A DNA stretch of 64,000 nucleotides from JAADJA01 sp963840975. Its GTDB lineage: Bacteria > Bacteroidota > Bacteroidia > Bacteroidales > JAADJA01. The notes under the pieces are model-generated. The model was given only the letters and a program-made list of their open reading frames with translations. It was not told the origin of the DNA and searched no databases. The stretch covers positions 124,001-188,000 of the forward strand of contig CAWJBC010000016.1 of the NCBI GenBank assembly GCA_963840975.1, in the 5' to 3' direction. Both the position numbers and the translations under genes were made by a program. Position 1 is the stretch's first letter. Each line of letters opens with the position of its first letter. Positions 8,777-17,963 of this stretch are shown piece after piece.

Positions 8777-11671
8777 ATGAACCAAAGGAATATTATTCTC
8801 TTCCTGCTAATGTTGTCTGTTCAACTGACTTATGCACAAAACGGAACCATCAGGAGTACTGTTTTTGATGCTAAAACCGGTGAATATTTGCCGGGGGTTA
8901 CCATTCTTATAGAAGGAACCACTACCGGAACCATCACCGACCTGGATGGTAAGTTCAGTTTAAATGTTTCACCCGGCACACATAACCTGGTTGTTTCCTA
9001 TATTTCCTATCAAACCACAACCATAAAAGAGGTTATGGTAAAACCAGGTGAAGTTGCAATACTAAACGACATTGGACTCGAAGAAGCTTCTGTTGAACTT
9101 AGTGAAGTTATTGTTACGGCAAAGGAGGTACGCAACACCGAAAATGCCCTTTTAACCATTAAAATGAAATCGGCCAATGTGCTGGATGGAATATCAGCAA
9201 CCAACCTGAGAAAGATTGGTGATTCGGATGCCGCATCATCAATGAAACGGATCCCGGGAGTTTCGGTTGAAGGAGGAAAATATGTTTACGTGCGCGGACT
9301 GGGTGACCGGTATACCAAGACCATTCTCAATGGTGTGGATATACCTGGTCTTGATCCCGACCGAAACAGCATACAAATGGATATTTTTCCAACAAACATC
9401 ATTGATAATATAATCGTTCATAAATCCTTCAGCGCTGAGCTGCCTGCTGACTTTACCGGCGGGGTCATCAACATTGAAACCAAAGATTTTCCGGAAGAAA
9501 AAATGGGAAATATTTCCCTGACAGCCGGTTATAATCCTGCCATGCATTTCAATCCTGATTACCTTTCTTACAAGGGAGGCAAAACTGATTTTCTGGGTTT
9601 TGATGATGGGACACGCGCCATTCCGGCTACTTCCGACATCCCTTTTTTTTCCGAGGTTGTTGGGAATCCTGATAGCGAAGAGGGACAACGCTACAGGGAA
9701 ATTTTGAATGACTTTAATCCCACAATGGCAGCCGTGAAAGAGAAAAGCTTCATGGATTACAGTCTTGGTTTTTCACTGGGCAACCAGATTGCACATAAAA
9801 AGACGACCATAGGATATAACGTGGCATTTTCCTACAAAAATGAAAGCGAATTTTACGAAAATGCTGAATTTGGGCGGTATGGATTATCCGGAGATCCGGA
9901 TATAACGGAAATGGATGTTCGTGAATACCAGGTTGGCGATTATGGGGTAAACAATGTGCTGCTGAGCGGTCTTGCCGGATTTGCAGTAAAAACACAAAAA
10001 TCAAAGTACCGGTTGAACGTGATGCACCTGCAAAATGGAGAATCAAAAGCAGGTATTTTCGATTACCAGGGTTCCGATCAGGGATCTATATTTAACGGAT
10101 TACAGCACAACCTGGATTACAGCCAGCGATCGTTGACCAATATTCTTGTTGATGGCGGGCATACTTTTCAGAATTCAACTTGGACCTTTAACTGGAAATT
10201 ATCGCCCACCCTTGCAAAAATGGAAGATCCTGATGTCCGGTTTACCCGTTATGAAGTAAATGATGATGGCACTTTTTCAATTGGAACCGAAGTTGGTTTC
10301 CCCGAAAGAATATGGCGGGAACTGGATGAAGTTAACATTGCCGGAATCGCTGACTTTACTCGGGAATTTAAATTTAATCAGCAAAAAGCAAAACTACGTT
10401 TTGGAGGCGCTTATACCTATAAAGAAAGGGATTATGTGATCAGAAGTTTCGCGCTCAACATCCGTAATGTTCCATTGACCGGCAATCCGGATGAGCTTTT
10501 TTTTGAAGAAAATCTCTGGCCATTAGAAGGCTCGCCAACATCGGGTACCACTTATGAAGCCAGGTTTATCCCGACTAATCCCAATCAGTTTAATGCAAAT
10601 ACGAACAACATTGCAGGTTATCTTTCAGCCGAACTCGGTTTGCTTAAGAACCTGAAAACCATCCTTGGAGTAAGGATCGAAAACTTTACCCAGCGGTATA
10701 CCGGACAGGATCAGCTTGGTACCAATGTCCTCGACAATGACCTGGTACTTGATGACCTTGACTTTTTTCCATCGGTGAATTTTATTTACAGTTTAACGGA
10801 AAAGCAAAACCTCAGGCTGTCGTATGCAAAAACCATAGCCCGGCCTTCTTTCAAAGAACTTTCGTATGCCGAGATTTATGATCCCATCAGTGGCCGCACA
10901 TTTATTGGCGGTTTATTCCGCGATGCCAATGATGTGGCCGGGATCGAATACTGGGATGGAAACCTTATTAGTACCGACATTCATAACCTCGACCTGCGCT
11001 GGGAATGGTACCAGCCAAACGGGCAAATGCTCTCGCTAAGCGGCTTCTACAAGAAATTTAACAATCCGATTGAAATTGTCCAGTATGCTACACAAGCGGG
11101 TTCATTTCAACCACGAAACGTTGGTGATGGTGAAGTTTTCGGAGCAGAAGCCGAATGGCGCTACAACCTCGGATCAATGGTCTCAGCTTTTCGGAACCTC
11201 CGGTTTTTGGTTAATTTGACTTTCACCGAATCAAGAATCAAGTTAAGCAAAACCGAATATGATTCACGGATTGAAAATGCACGGACCGGTCAATCGGTGG
11301 ATGAATACCGCGACATGGCCGGGCAGGCTCCCTATATCATCAACGGTGGACTTGCTTACAACGGAGGTGAAAAAGGATTTTGGAATGGCTTTGAAGCCGG
11401 TCTTTATTATAATGTTCAGGGACAGACGTTGCTATATGCCGGAATTGTTGACCGCCCCGATATTTATTCTGAGCCGTTTCACAGCCTGAACTTCAATTCA
11501 AATAAAAAAATGGATAAGGATGGCCGGTTTCAGGCTGGATTAAAAATAGAGAACCTGCTTAATAACAGCAAAGAGTCGGTATTCAAATCTTATGACGCTA
11601 CCGATCAGTATTTTTCAAAGATTGACCCAGGAATTCGCTTCCAGATAAGGTTAAGTTACAGTCTTTACTAA
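8777..11671 (+). CDS. TonB-dependent outer-membrane receptor
   Basis: A receptor of 964 residues from ATG 8777; the frame is open from a GTG at 8756, but the signal peptide MNQRNIILFLLMLSVQLTYA fits the ATG. Next comes a carboxypeptidase-like regulatory domain (GEYLPGVTILIEGTTTGTIT...SYISYQTTT), then a plug (DSDAASSMKRIPGVSVEGGKYVYVRGLGDRYT, given in part: MKRIPGVSVEGGKYVYVRG), then a long beta-barrel ending in the aromatic 'LSYSLY'. TonB receptors import large or scarce substrates using energy from the inner membrane. There is no SusD partner; the partner appears to be the upstream beta-helix lipoprotein. The location beside a PhoBR-type pair suggests a phosphorus-containing ligand, as inference. 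Confidence 0.9.
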   Translation: MNQRNIILFLLMLSVQLTYAQNGTIRSTVFDAKTGEYLPGVTILIEGTTTGTITDLDGKFSLNVSPGTHNLVVSYISYQTTTIKEVMVKPGEVAILNDIGLEEASVELSEVIVTAKEVRNTENALLTIKMKSANVLDGISATNLRKIGDSDAASSMKRIPGVSVEGGKYVYVRGLGDRYTKTILNGVDIPGLDPDRNSIQMDIFPTNIIDNIIVHKSFSAELPADFTGGVINIETKDFPEEKMGNISLTAGYNPAMHFNPDYLSYKGGKTDFLGFDDGTRAIPATSDIPFFSEVVGNPDSEEGQRYREILNDFNPTMAAVKEKSFMDYSLGFSLGNQIAHKKTTIGYNVAFSYKNESEFYENAEFGRYGLSGDPDITEMDVREYQVGDYGVNNVLLSGLAGFAVKTQKSKYRLNVMHLQNGESKAGIFDYQGSDQGSIFNGLQHNLDYSQRSLTNILVDGGHTFQNSTWTFNWKLSPTLAKMEDPDVRFTRYEVNDDGTFSIGTEVGFPERIWRELDEVNIAGIADFTREFKFNQQKAKLRFGGAYTYKERDYVIRSFALNIRNVPLTGNPDELFFEENLWPLEGSPTSGTTYEARFIPTNPNQFNANTNNIAGYLSAELGLLKNLKTILGVRIENFTQRYTGQDQLGTNVLDNDLVLDDLDFFPSVNFIYSLTEKQNLRLSYAKTIARPSFKELSYAEIYDPISGRTFIGGLFRDANDVAGIEYWDGNLISTDIHNLDLRWEWYQPNGQMLSLSGFYKKFNNPIEIVQYATQAGSFQPRNVGDGEVFGAEAEWRYNLGSMVSAFRNLRFLVNLTFTESRIKLSKTEYDSRIENARTGQSVDEYRDMAGQAPYIINGGLAYNGGEKGFWNGFEAGLYYNVQGQTLLYAGIVDRPDIYSEPFHSLNFNSNKKMDKDGRFQAGLKIENLLNNSKESVFKSYDATDQYFSKIDPGIRFQIRLSYSLY

Positions 11672-11685
11672 ACCCTAATAAAACA

Positions 11686-11729
11686 TTAACCCGGAATTTA
11701 CGTATCATTTAACTTAAAGTGTAAATTTG
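11686..11729 (+). promoter_or_regulatory. Predicted Pho-type operator plus -7 box for the YwqK-like gene
   Basis: Three repeats start at exact 11-bp steps: TTAAC at 11686, TTTAC at 11697 and TTTAA at 11708. A perfect TAAATTTG -7 box follows at 11722-11729, 21 bp before the ATG. Direct repeats with 11-bp periodicity are how PhoB/PhoP-type regulators bind, and the array covers the -33 region. Confidence 0.6.
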
Positions 11730-11749
11730 TATAATTATTTTTTACCGAT

Positions 11750-12214
11750 ATGAAAATAAAACTGCTTTTGGTAATCGCCCTGATCACCTTTATTGGTTCA
11801 GTTAAATTAAATGCCCAGGAATTGGAATTAAAAGACGGGCACTACTACAAAAAAGACATGCTTTATACAGGGATTCATACCGAATATTATGAAAACGGTA
11901 ACCCGAAAACGCAGCTTAGCATTAAAAACGGACTGGAGGAAGGGGAGGTCATCACCTATTTTGAGAATGGTGAAAAACACGAAATACGTTCCTATAAGGA
12001 AGGGAAAAAGGAGGGATTGTGGATCAACTATAACCAGAAAGGAACAAAGGTGGCCGAAGCCCAGTATAAAGATGACTTAAAGGATGGCGATTGGTTCATC
12101 TGGAACGATGCCGGTACGCTCTTATACGAAATGCACTATACCCTGGGTGAAAAAACTGGAACCTGGAGAATGTACGATGAAACCAGTAAACTAACCTCCG
12201 AAAGAATATATTAG
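11750..12214 (+). CDS. YwqK/MORN-repeat secreted protein
   Basis: A 154-residue protein with a signal peptide (MKIKLLLVIALITFIGSVKLNAQ) and about five short repeats of the MORN/YwqK type: YYENGNPKTQLSIKNGLEEG, YFENGEKHEIRSYKEGKKEG, YNQKGTKVAEAQYKDDLKDG, WNDAGTLLYEMHYTLGEKTG. Databases often label such proteins 'toxin-antitoxin YwqK family antitoxin', but a secreted single copy with no toxin neighbour does not support that role. It follows the TonB receptor yet has its own promoter with Pho-type repeats, so it is probably made under phosphate limitation. Function unknown. Confidence 0.75.
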   Translation: MKIKLLLVIALITFIGSVKLNAQELELKDGHYYKKDMLYTGIHTEYYENGNPKTQLSIKNGLEEGEVITYFENGEKHEIRSYKEGKKEGLWINYNQKGTKVAEAQYKDDLKDGDWFIWNDAGTLLYEMHYTLGEKTGTWRMYDETSKLTSERIY

Positions 12215-12532
12215 CCGTGTATTTTGCTTTGTTAGTGATAGACTCTCTAATATTAAAGGTAAAATGAATTTGCTTCAAGCAGCTTTTTGTTGGTTTGCAG
12301 TAAACTTATAGCAATTGATTCGGGTAAAACATTCAATCCATATTACACCAATTTCAGATATATTTTATTTCATAGCCAAACTATATTTTAGTGGGAGTGC
12401 ATATTCAGATCTGTTTACAAAAGCCGAAAATCCTGACTAGGCAGGGAGCGCCGTTATAAATAATTCAGTAAGTCGAAGACGAAATTGGACAATATTGAAT
12501 ATGCAAGCGGCATTAGTCATAACAGGAAATAA
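12215..12532. other. Gene-free stretch between YwqK-like and CarboxypepD-like genes
   Basis: About 320 bp between converging genes. I see no convincing frame, structured RNA or repeat here on either strand. The minus-strand terminator of the next gene begins at its right edge. Confidence 0.5.
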
Positions 12533-12560
12533 AAAAGCCATCCTTGTAGGATAGCTTTTC
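12533..12560 (-). terminator. Terminator of the CarboxypepD-like gene
   Basis: Stem aaaagc-c-atcct / aggat-a-gctttt with one mismatch. On the minus strand the hairpin is followed by a run of six T residues. It lies 36 bp beyond the stop codon of the gene at 12596-12952. Confidence 0.7.
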
Positions 12561-12595
12561 AATGTTAGTAAATTTATTTTACCCTCTAAGGTATT

Positions 12596-12952
12596 TTAGT
12601 TCGATGTCTGCAGTTTAATTTCAACTTTGTTTTCACTGTCACCTGCCTTAAAATTTTCCACCAGGCTGTTCTTATACGAAATATAAGAAGCGATCAAATT
12701 GCAAGTTCCGGGTTTAACATCTTTGAGTTCAAAATTGCCATCAAAATCGGTATATGCTTTTACGTTTGTACCTTCAATACTAACCTCAACTCCGGCTAAG
12801 GATTCTCCTGAGTTAAAATCCAGTACCTGGCCTTTTAAAGTAATAGTTTGAACCGGAATGTTGGCAGAGCCTTCGGCGGGGGTGATATCATTTCCTGCAA
12901 TCGTCCAACCGATCAGGAGAGATACTGCTATTGTTAGGAATACTTTTTTCAT
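12596..12952 (-). CDS. Small secreted protein with a single carboxypeptidase-like regulatory domain
   Basis: A 118-residue protein with a signal peptide (MKKVFLTIAVSLLIGWTIAG) followed by one CarboxypepD_reg-like beta-sandwich (LKGQVLDFNSGESLAGVEVS...GTCNLIASYISYKN). The domain closely resembles the N-terminal extension of the TonB receptor at 8777, sharing the SYISY core, but here it stands alone without plug or barrel. The promoter carries four Pho-type repeats. It could bind a partner in the periplasm or be a decoy of the receptor's extension; no function is established for such stand-alone domains. Confidence 0.75.
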   Translation of the reverse strand: MKKVFLTIAVSLLIGWTIAGNDITPAEGSANIPVQTITLKGQVLDFNSGESLAGVEVSIEGTNVKAYTDFDGNFELKDVKPGTCNLIASYISYKNSLVENFKAGDSENKVEIKLQTSN

Positions 12953-12973
12953 TTTTTACAATTTTTGATTGTA

Positions 12974-13029
12974 CAAAAGTATTCCGGCTATCTTAACTCA
13001 GTTTAAATGTAATCTTAATTTTTCGTTAA
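12974..13029 (-). promoter_or_regulatory. Predicted Pho-type operator plus -7 box for the CarboxypepD-like gene
   Basis: Read on the minus strand, four repeats start at exact 11-bp steps: TTAAC at 13029, TTAAG at 13018, TTTAA at 13007 and TTAAG at 12996. A perfect TACTTTTG -7 box begins at 12981 and ends at 12974, 15 bp after the start of the last repeat and about 20 bp before the ATG. This is the longest array in the window. Confidence 0.65.
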
Positions 13030-13050
13030 GTTATAGAATAGAAATTCGGT

Positions 13051-15333
13051 TTACTCAACAGTTTCATTTTCCGATACCGCTTCATCACCATTGGTATAGC
13101 TGATAAAATCACGATTTGCTTTGATCATATTGATCATCTGCAGCATCAGTCCGCGGGTTTCTGAAAGCATATTAAGAAACAACATGCTGTTTCGCGTACC
13201 CACTTCATTATCCTTGATCCTTTTCACCTGCTTTTTCCGTGAAGTGTCAATGTATCTTATTATTTTTTGCTGATAGGCGATCAGATCCGGGAGTTCGCTA
13301 TATTTCTGCTTCTTTATCACATCATTGGTTAAACTTACAAATTCACGAAACATCCTGACGATGTCCTGTAGCTCTTCCACCTGAACCGGCAGGAAAGGCT
13401 TATGGTTATTGTCAACATGCGTATAAACCGGTTTGGAAATAAAAGTAAAACTATGAACGATTTCCCTTAGGTAATCAATCACCTGTACATAAAAGTGACC
13501 TGTTTCAATTGCACTGTTTTCGAGGTGCTTGACTGTATAGCTGATGTTGTGTTTGAGTTCCTTGGTATTGCTGTTAATTGATTCCACCTCCCGGTTAACG
13601 TTTCGCAGAATCTTCACGTCCTCTTTTCCCATCCCCTCTAACAACTGTGAATATAACTCAGAAATTTGTGTTATAACCTTGCTCACTTCTTCATTGCATC
13701 TGACAACAATACCATCATCGGTTAAAATTACTTTGCCAACGTTTTCGGCAGTTTCAATTTTCTTTGAACGTTTGATGTGAATGATATGCGTTCTGTAAAC
13801 AAAAAACATAGCCAAAAGCAATAGAATTACAATTGCAATTATTCCTCCGTAATGAATAATGATTGCCAGTATAAATGCGAGTGTAAATGCAGAGAAGGCG
13901 GTAAAGAACCAACCGCCAATTACCGAAAAAACTCCGGTAACGCGGTAAACAGCACTATCTCTTCCCCACGCTTTGTCGCTCAGAGATGTTCCCATAGCAA
14001 CCATAAAGGTAACATACGTAGTAGAAAGGGGAAGTTTCATGGATGTCCCAAATGCAATTAAAACACTTGCCACAACCAGGTTAACCGAAGCCCTGATGAG
14101 ATCAAAATGCGGGGCATTGCTTCCTAAAGCGGTTATCTTTTTTTTGTAAGAGGTTTGGTCGAACCTTTTCTCTATTCTTTTTTGGATATGATCAGGTATC
14201 AAATTGTCAATTCTTTTTGAGGCATTGCTGGCAGCCCTCACCAAAGATCGCGCAAAGATGGATGAACCGAAGCGTTCATAACCCACATCCTGCCGGGCAA
14301 GGTTGATCTCAGTTTTTGTAACAGTTCTGGCTTTTTTCGAGAACCACATGGTAAATACCATTATCAGACCGGCAATTACGAGGAAAAAGGTAGGGGTTTT
14401 TATTTTTTCTGTTAAAGCAGTCATATAAAGCATATCAGGCTGGAGTCCCGGTTCGGCTATCCATGCTTTAAATGACTCATATCCGGCAAGAGGCACTCCG
14501 ATAAAGTTCACAAGGTCGTTACCTGCAAAAGCCATCGCCAAAGCAAAAGTGCCCACCAAAACAATAATTCTCAGAATATTGAACTTTGTAAAAAAGGTAA
14601 TTACCTGCAAAACAACAGTCCATGAAATAAAACTAAACAACAATATCTGAAAAGAGTTATTTTTAATAAAATCTTTGGTTTCGTCTGTAATAAATGAAGC
14701 ATCCTTGGCTCCTTTGATAAGAATGAAATAGGTTATGGCTGTAATTGCAAAACCGCCCCATAATGCACCAAAATATTTCAGTTTTTTTTCGTAATTAAAG
14801 GTAAACAAAAGCCTTACAAGATATTGAATAATTGCACCAACGGTAAATGCAATTGCTACCGATACCAGGATGCCGGATATGATCCCCAGTGCATTGGCTG
14901 AATTAATATAACTACTCATAGCCAGAGCATTCGGGTCGTACATAATTTTTAACATGGCTACACCCACAGCAGCGCCCAATAGTTCAAAAATGATAGATAC
15001 TGTGGTGGAGGTAGGTAATCCAAAAGTGTTGAAGGTATCCAAAAGGATCACATCCGTAATCATTACAGCAAGGAAAATAATCATGATCTCCGCAAAAACG
15101 AAATTCTGGGGATGGAAAATTCCTTTCCTTGCTACTTCCATCATCCCGTTCGAAAAGGAGGATCCAATAATGATTCCCACTGCAGCAACCAGCATTATGA
15201 TTTTAAACGGGGCTACCTTTGATCCGATGGCGGAATTCAGGAAATTTACGGCATCGTTAATTACTCCGACCGCCAGATCGGAAATGGCAAGAAAGAAAAG
15301 AAAAATGACAATGATCAGGTAAATTGATTCCAT
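13051..15333 (-). CDS. PiT-family phosphate transporter with C-terminal PhoU-like domain
   Basis: A 760-residue inner-membrane protein. The first two thirds are hydrophobic, with the two PiT half-signatures 'VGVINDAVNFLNSAIGSK' near the N-terminus and 'AFAGNDLVNFIG' near residue 270; the GxNDxxN core is clear in both. The last about 220 residues are soluble and helical, like PhoU, and follow a final membrane segment. PiT proteins import metal-phosphate complexes driven by protons or sodium; a fused PhoU-like tail may gate transport or report phosphate status to the kinase. Divergent from the porin gene, with a shared 170-bp control region holding Pho-type repeats. Confidence 0.9.
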   Translation of the reverse strand: MESIYLIIVIFLFFLAISDLAVGVINDAVNFLNSAIGSKVAPFKIIMLVAAVGIIIGSSFSNGMMEVARKGIFHPQNFVFAEIMIIFLAVMITDVILLDTFNTFGLPTSTTVSIIFELLGAAVGVAMLKIMYDPNALAMSSYINSANALGIISGILVSVAIAFTVGAIIQYLVRLLFTFNYEKKLKYFGALWGGFAITAITYFILIKGAKDASFITDETKDFIKNNSFQILLFSFISWTVVLQVITFFTKFNILRIIVLVGTFALAMAFAGNDLVNFIGVPLAGYESFKAWIAEPGLQPDMLYMTALTEKIKTPTFFLVIAGLIMVFTMWFSKKARTVTKTEINLARQDVGYERFGSSIFARSLVRAASNASKRIDNLIPDHIQKRIEKRFDQTSYKKKITALGSNAPHFDLIRASVNLVVASVLIAFGTSMKLPLSTTYVTFMVAMGTSLSDKAWGRDSAVYRVTGVFSVIGGWFFTAFSAFTLAFILAIIIHYGGIIAIVILLLLAMFFVYRTHIIHIKRSKKIETAENVGKVILTDDGIVVRCNEEVSKVITQISELYSQLLEGMGKEDVKILRNVNREVESINSNTKELKHNISYTVKHLENSAIETGHFYVQVIDYLREIVHSFTFISKPVYTHVDNNHKPFLPVQVEELQDIVRMFREFVSLTNDVIKKQKYSELPDLIAYQQKIIRYIDTSRKKQVKRIKDNEVGTRNSMLFLNMLSETRGLMLQMINMIKANRDFISYTNGDEAVSENETVE

Positions 15334-15396
15334 TTGAGTTTTTTGTATTTATTTGCACGGCAAAACTAAAAATATAAAGCTCTTTAAAGGGTGCAT

Positions 15397-15438
15397 CAAA
15401 TTTAAATAAAAGTTAATTAAAGGTTAAGTTAATGTTAA
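15397..15438 (-). promoter_or_regulatory. Predicted Pho-type operator plus -7 box for the phosphate transporter
   Basis: On the minus strand TTAAC repeats start at 15438, 15427 and 15416, exactly 11 bp apart, and a perfect TAAATTTG -7 box runs 15404-15397. The layout matches the promoters at 11686 and 12974. On the plus strand the same repeats lie about 45 bp upstream of a near-match -7 (TATTTTTA, 15482-15489) of the divergent porin gene. Confidence 0.65.
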
Positions 15439-15509
15439 TAAATTTTATAATACATTGTGAATAAAGTATTTATTACATTTTTATTTTTACCGGTCTAAAG
15501 TTGAACAGC

Positions 15510-16529
15510 ATGAAATCAAAAAATACAGTTTTTACCGTAGCGTTGTTATTACTATTAATTGGCTCCTTTTTGAGCTTTAGAGTTTATGCCGGCGATTCTA
15601 CGCGATTTGAAATACCAGGAAAAGTATCGGCTAAAATTTTCAGCAATTTTCATACCTATATCAACAAGGGCGATAACCCATTGGCATTTGAAATCACCAG
15701 GGCTTACTTTGGTTACGAAAACAAGTTTTCAAAACACTTTGAAGCAGCAGTAAAACTGGATATAGGGAGTCCGGAAGATCTTTCAGATTTTTCTAAGATC
15801 AGACGCTATGCCTATTTTAAGAACGCCTATTTGAAATTTAACTATAATAAAATCACCTCACTTTTTGGGATCATTGATCTTTTACATTTTAAACTGCAGG
15901 AAAACTTTTGGTCGCGCCGGTATATTGAAAAGTCGTTCAGCGATCGTTATCGTTTAGGTAATTCTGCAGACCTTGGTTGGCTTATAAATTATGAATGGGA
16001 AAAATGGCTATCTGCTGATTTTACCATTATGAATGGCGAGGGTTATTCCAATTTGCAAACAGACAACACGCTAAAAGCGGGAGCTGGAATTACTGTAAAT
16101 CCTGTTAAAAATCTGGTCACAAGGGTATATTATGATTTTACTGAAAAGTCAACGAGTCAGTCAACACTTGCTACTTTTATTGGCTACCAGAAAAAAGGCG
16201 CATACTCAGCGGGAATAGAGTACAATTACCGTTTCAATGATAATCACCAGAAAGGATACAATAAATATGGTTATTCTATTTATGGTTCCTACAATGTTTT
16301 TGAAAAAGTGCAATTGTTTGGCAGGTACGACCGCTTAAGTTCGAATATTCCGGATGATCAATCAGTGCCCTGGAATCTTGCCAGTGATGGAAGCTCTATC
16401 ATTGGAGGAATTGAATATACCCCCATTAAGAATATTAGGATAGCTGTTGATTATCAGGATTGGTTTCCTTATGCAGAGAATACAGAAAATCAGCAATTGA
16501 TATATTTGAATTTGGAAATTTCTTTTTAA
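15510..16529 (+). CDS. Outer-membrane porin
   Basis: A 339-residue protein from ATG 15510 (an in-frame TTG nine bases upstream is less likely). It has a signal peptide (MKSKNTVFTVALLLLLIGSF...VYA), alternating beta-strand sequence throughout and the aromatic C-terminal 'LNLEISF' that marks outer-membrane barrels. It resembles phosphate-selective or general porins of Bacteroidota. Only 12 bp separate it from the following beta-helix lipoprotein, so the two form an operon, divergent from the phosphate transporter. Phosphate or anion uptake is inferred from this setting. Confidence 0.78.
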   Translation: MKSKNTVFTVALLLLLIGSFLSFRVYAGDSTRFEIPGKVSAKIFSNFHTYINKGDNPLAFEITRAYFGYENKFSKHFEAAVKLDIGSPEDLSDFSKIRRYAYFKNAYLKFNYNKITSLFGIIDLLHFKLQENFWSRRYIEKSFSDRYRLGNSADLGWLINYEWEKWLSADFTIMNGEGYSNLQTDNTLKAGAGITVNPVKNLVTRVYYDFTEKSTSQSTLATFIGYQKKGAYSAGIEYNYRFNDNHQKGYNKYGYSIYGSYNVFEKVQLFGRYDRLSSNIPDDQSVPWNLASDGSSIIGGIEYTPIKNIRIAVDYQDWFPYAENTENQQLIYLNLEISF

Positions 16530-16541
16530 TAGAATAAAATT

Positions 16542-17894
16542 ATGAAGTCAGTTATTACTTTTATCATTGTGGGTGTTTGTATATTCCTGTTGTATTCGTG
16601 CGACAGGAAAAGTGATTATGTTCTTGATTTTGGATATGATGTAATTGAGGATGATGGCGCAGGAACCGGAACTGTTACCTGGACCAAAGATAAACAATAT
16701 CTGCTTTCCGGTTTTGTGTTTGTTAACGACGGGCAAGTGCTGACCATTGAGGCAGGTACAGTCATCCGGTTCAAGACCGGACAGGGTGAGAACGCGAGCG
16801 CTTTGATCGTTGCCAGAGGTGGGAAATTGATTGCGGAAGGAACAACCGAAAATCCGATCATCTTTACCTGCGAAAGTGATGACCTGAAGGGTTCAATTCC
16901 CCTTAATGCAAAGGGATTATGGGGCGGATTGATCATTCTTGGTCATGCCCGGCTTAATTTGCAAAATAATGAAGCCCAGATTGAAGGAATACCATTTTAT
17001 GAAGTAAGGGGAACGTATGGGGGAAATGATGATGATGATAATTCCGGAATTTTAAGGTATCTGTCTGTCCGGCATGGTGGAACAAACATAGGCGAAGGCA
17101 ACGAAATAAATGGACTGACTCTTGGAGGAGTGGGACGGGGAACAACCATTGAAAAAATTGAAGTGATATCTAACAAAGATGATGGAATTGAATTCTTCGG
17201 AGGAACGGTGAATTGCAGGTATATGGTTTCTGCTTTCAACGGTGATGATGCCTTCGATTATGACCTGGGCTATTCAGGAAAAGGTCAGTTCTGGCTTGCC
17301 ATTCAGGATGCCGGTGAGGGTGATCTGGCGGTTGAATGCAGTGGCGGACAGGATCCTGAAATAGGATTACCTTATTCATTGCCCGTTATTTATAATGGAA
17401 CTTTTGTCGGGCGGGGAACCCATATTACAAATCATATTGTTCTTTATAACCAAAATGCCGGAGGCAGCTTCGTAAATTCAATCTTCTTAAATCAATTCGG
17501 GGGTATTTCTATTCAATACAAAGAAAACAGTAGCAATTGTTATACACAGTTTGTCAATGGTAACCTTGAAATAAAAAACAATATTTTCTGGGACATAGCT
17601 GATAACATAGCCGAAAACATTTTTTTTGTTTATGCCGATAACGGAATTAATACTTCTGCACAAAACCAGACTTTTAAAGCTTATTTCTCACAGGCTTTGA
17701 ATGTGGTTTCAAATCCCGGAATAACAATATCCCCAGATTATTTTTGGTTAATCCCTTCGGGCAATGTAGGTGAAGACATGGCTCCGGTTCCAGACAGCTG
17801 GTATCTCGAAGTAAATTATAAAGGTGCTTTCGGAACTGTAAACTGGGCAAAGGACTGGACATTACTCAGCCAATCCGGGATGATGGATCAATAA
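16542..17894 (+). CDS. Beta-helix lipoprotein, paralogue of the 7.5-kb lipoprotein
   Basis: A 450-residue lipoprotein with lipobox cysteine in IFLLYSC and a following 'DRKSDYVLDFGYD'. The central 200 residues closely follow the protein at 7502 (LTIEAGTVIRFKTGQGENAS, ALIVARGGKLIAEGTTENP, NEINGLTLGGVG, SNKDDGIEFFGGTVN), a right-handed beta-helix. The C-terminal third differs and is longer. The acidic run directly after the cysteine seen in the paralogue is absent here, so surface export is less certain. Co-transcribed with the porin. Confidence 0.75.
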   Translation: MKSVITFIIVGVCIFLLYSCDRKSDYVLDFGYDVIEDDGAGTGTVTWTKDKQYLLSGFVFVNDGQVLTIEAGTVIRFKTGQGENASALIVARGGKLIAEGTTENPIIFTCESDDLKGSIPLNAKGLWGGLIILGHARLNLQNNEAQIEGIPFYEVRGTYGGNDDDDNSGILRYLSVRHGGTNIGEGNEINGLTLGGVGRGTTIEKIEVISNKDDGIEFFGGTVNCRYMVSAFNGDDAFDYDLGYSGKGQFWLAIQDAGEGDLAVECSGGQDPEIGLPYSLPVIYNGTFVGRGTHITNHIVLYNQNAGGSFVNSIFLNQFGGISIQYKENSSNCYTQFVNGNLEIKNNIFWDIADNIAENIFFVYADNGINTSAQNQTFKAYFSQALNVVSNPGITISPDYFWLIPSGNVGEDMAPVPDSWYLEVNYKGAFGTVNWAKDWTLLSQSGMMDQ

Positions 17895-17963
17895 GGGTGC
17901 TTATCCGTCGTTAAAAAAAACGAGAAAATCTTCTAAAGAGAACCTTGTTATTAGATGACAATC

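Noticed and set aside
11750..12214. YwqK family 'antitoxin' as part of a toxin-antitoxin system
   Set aside because: The protein has a signal peptide and no toxin gene beside it, so the database-style label is not supported here.
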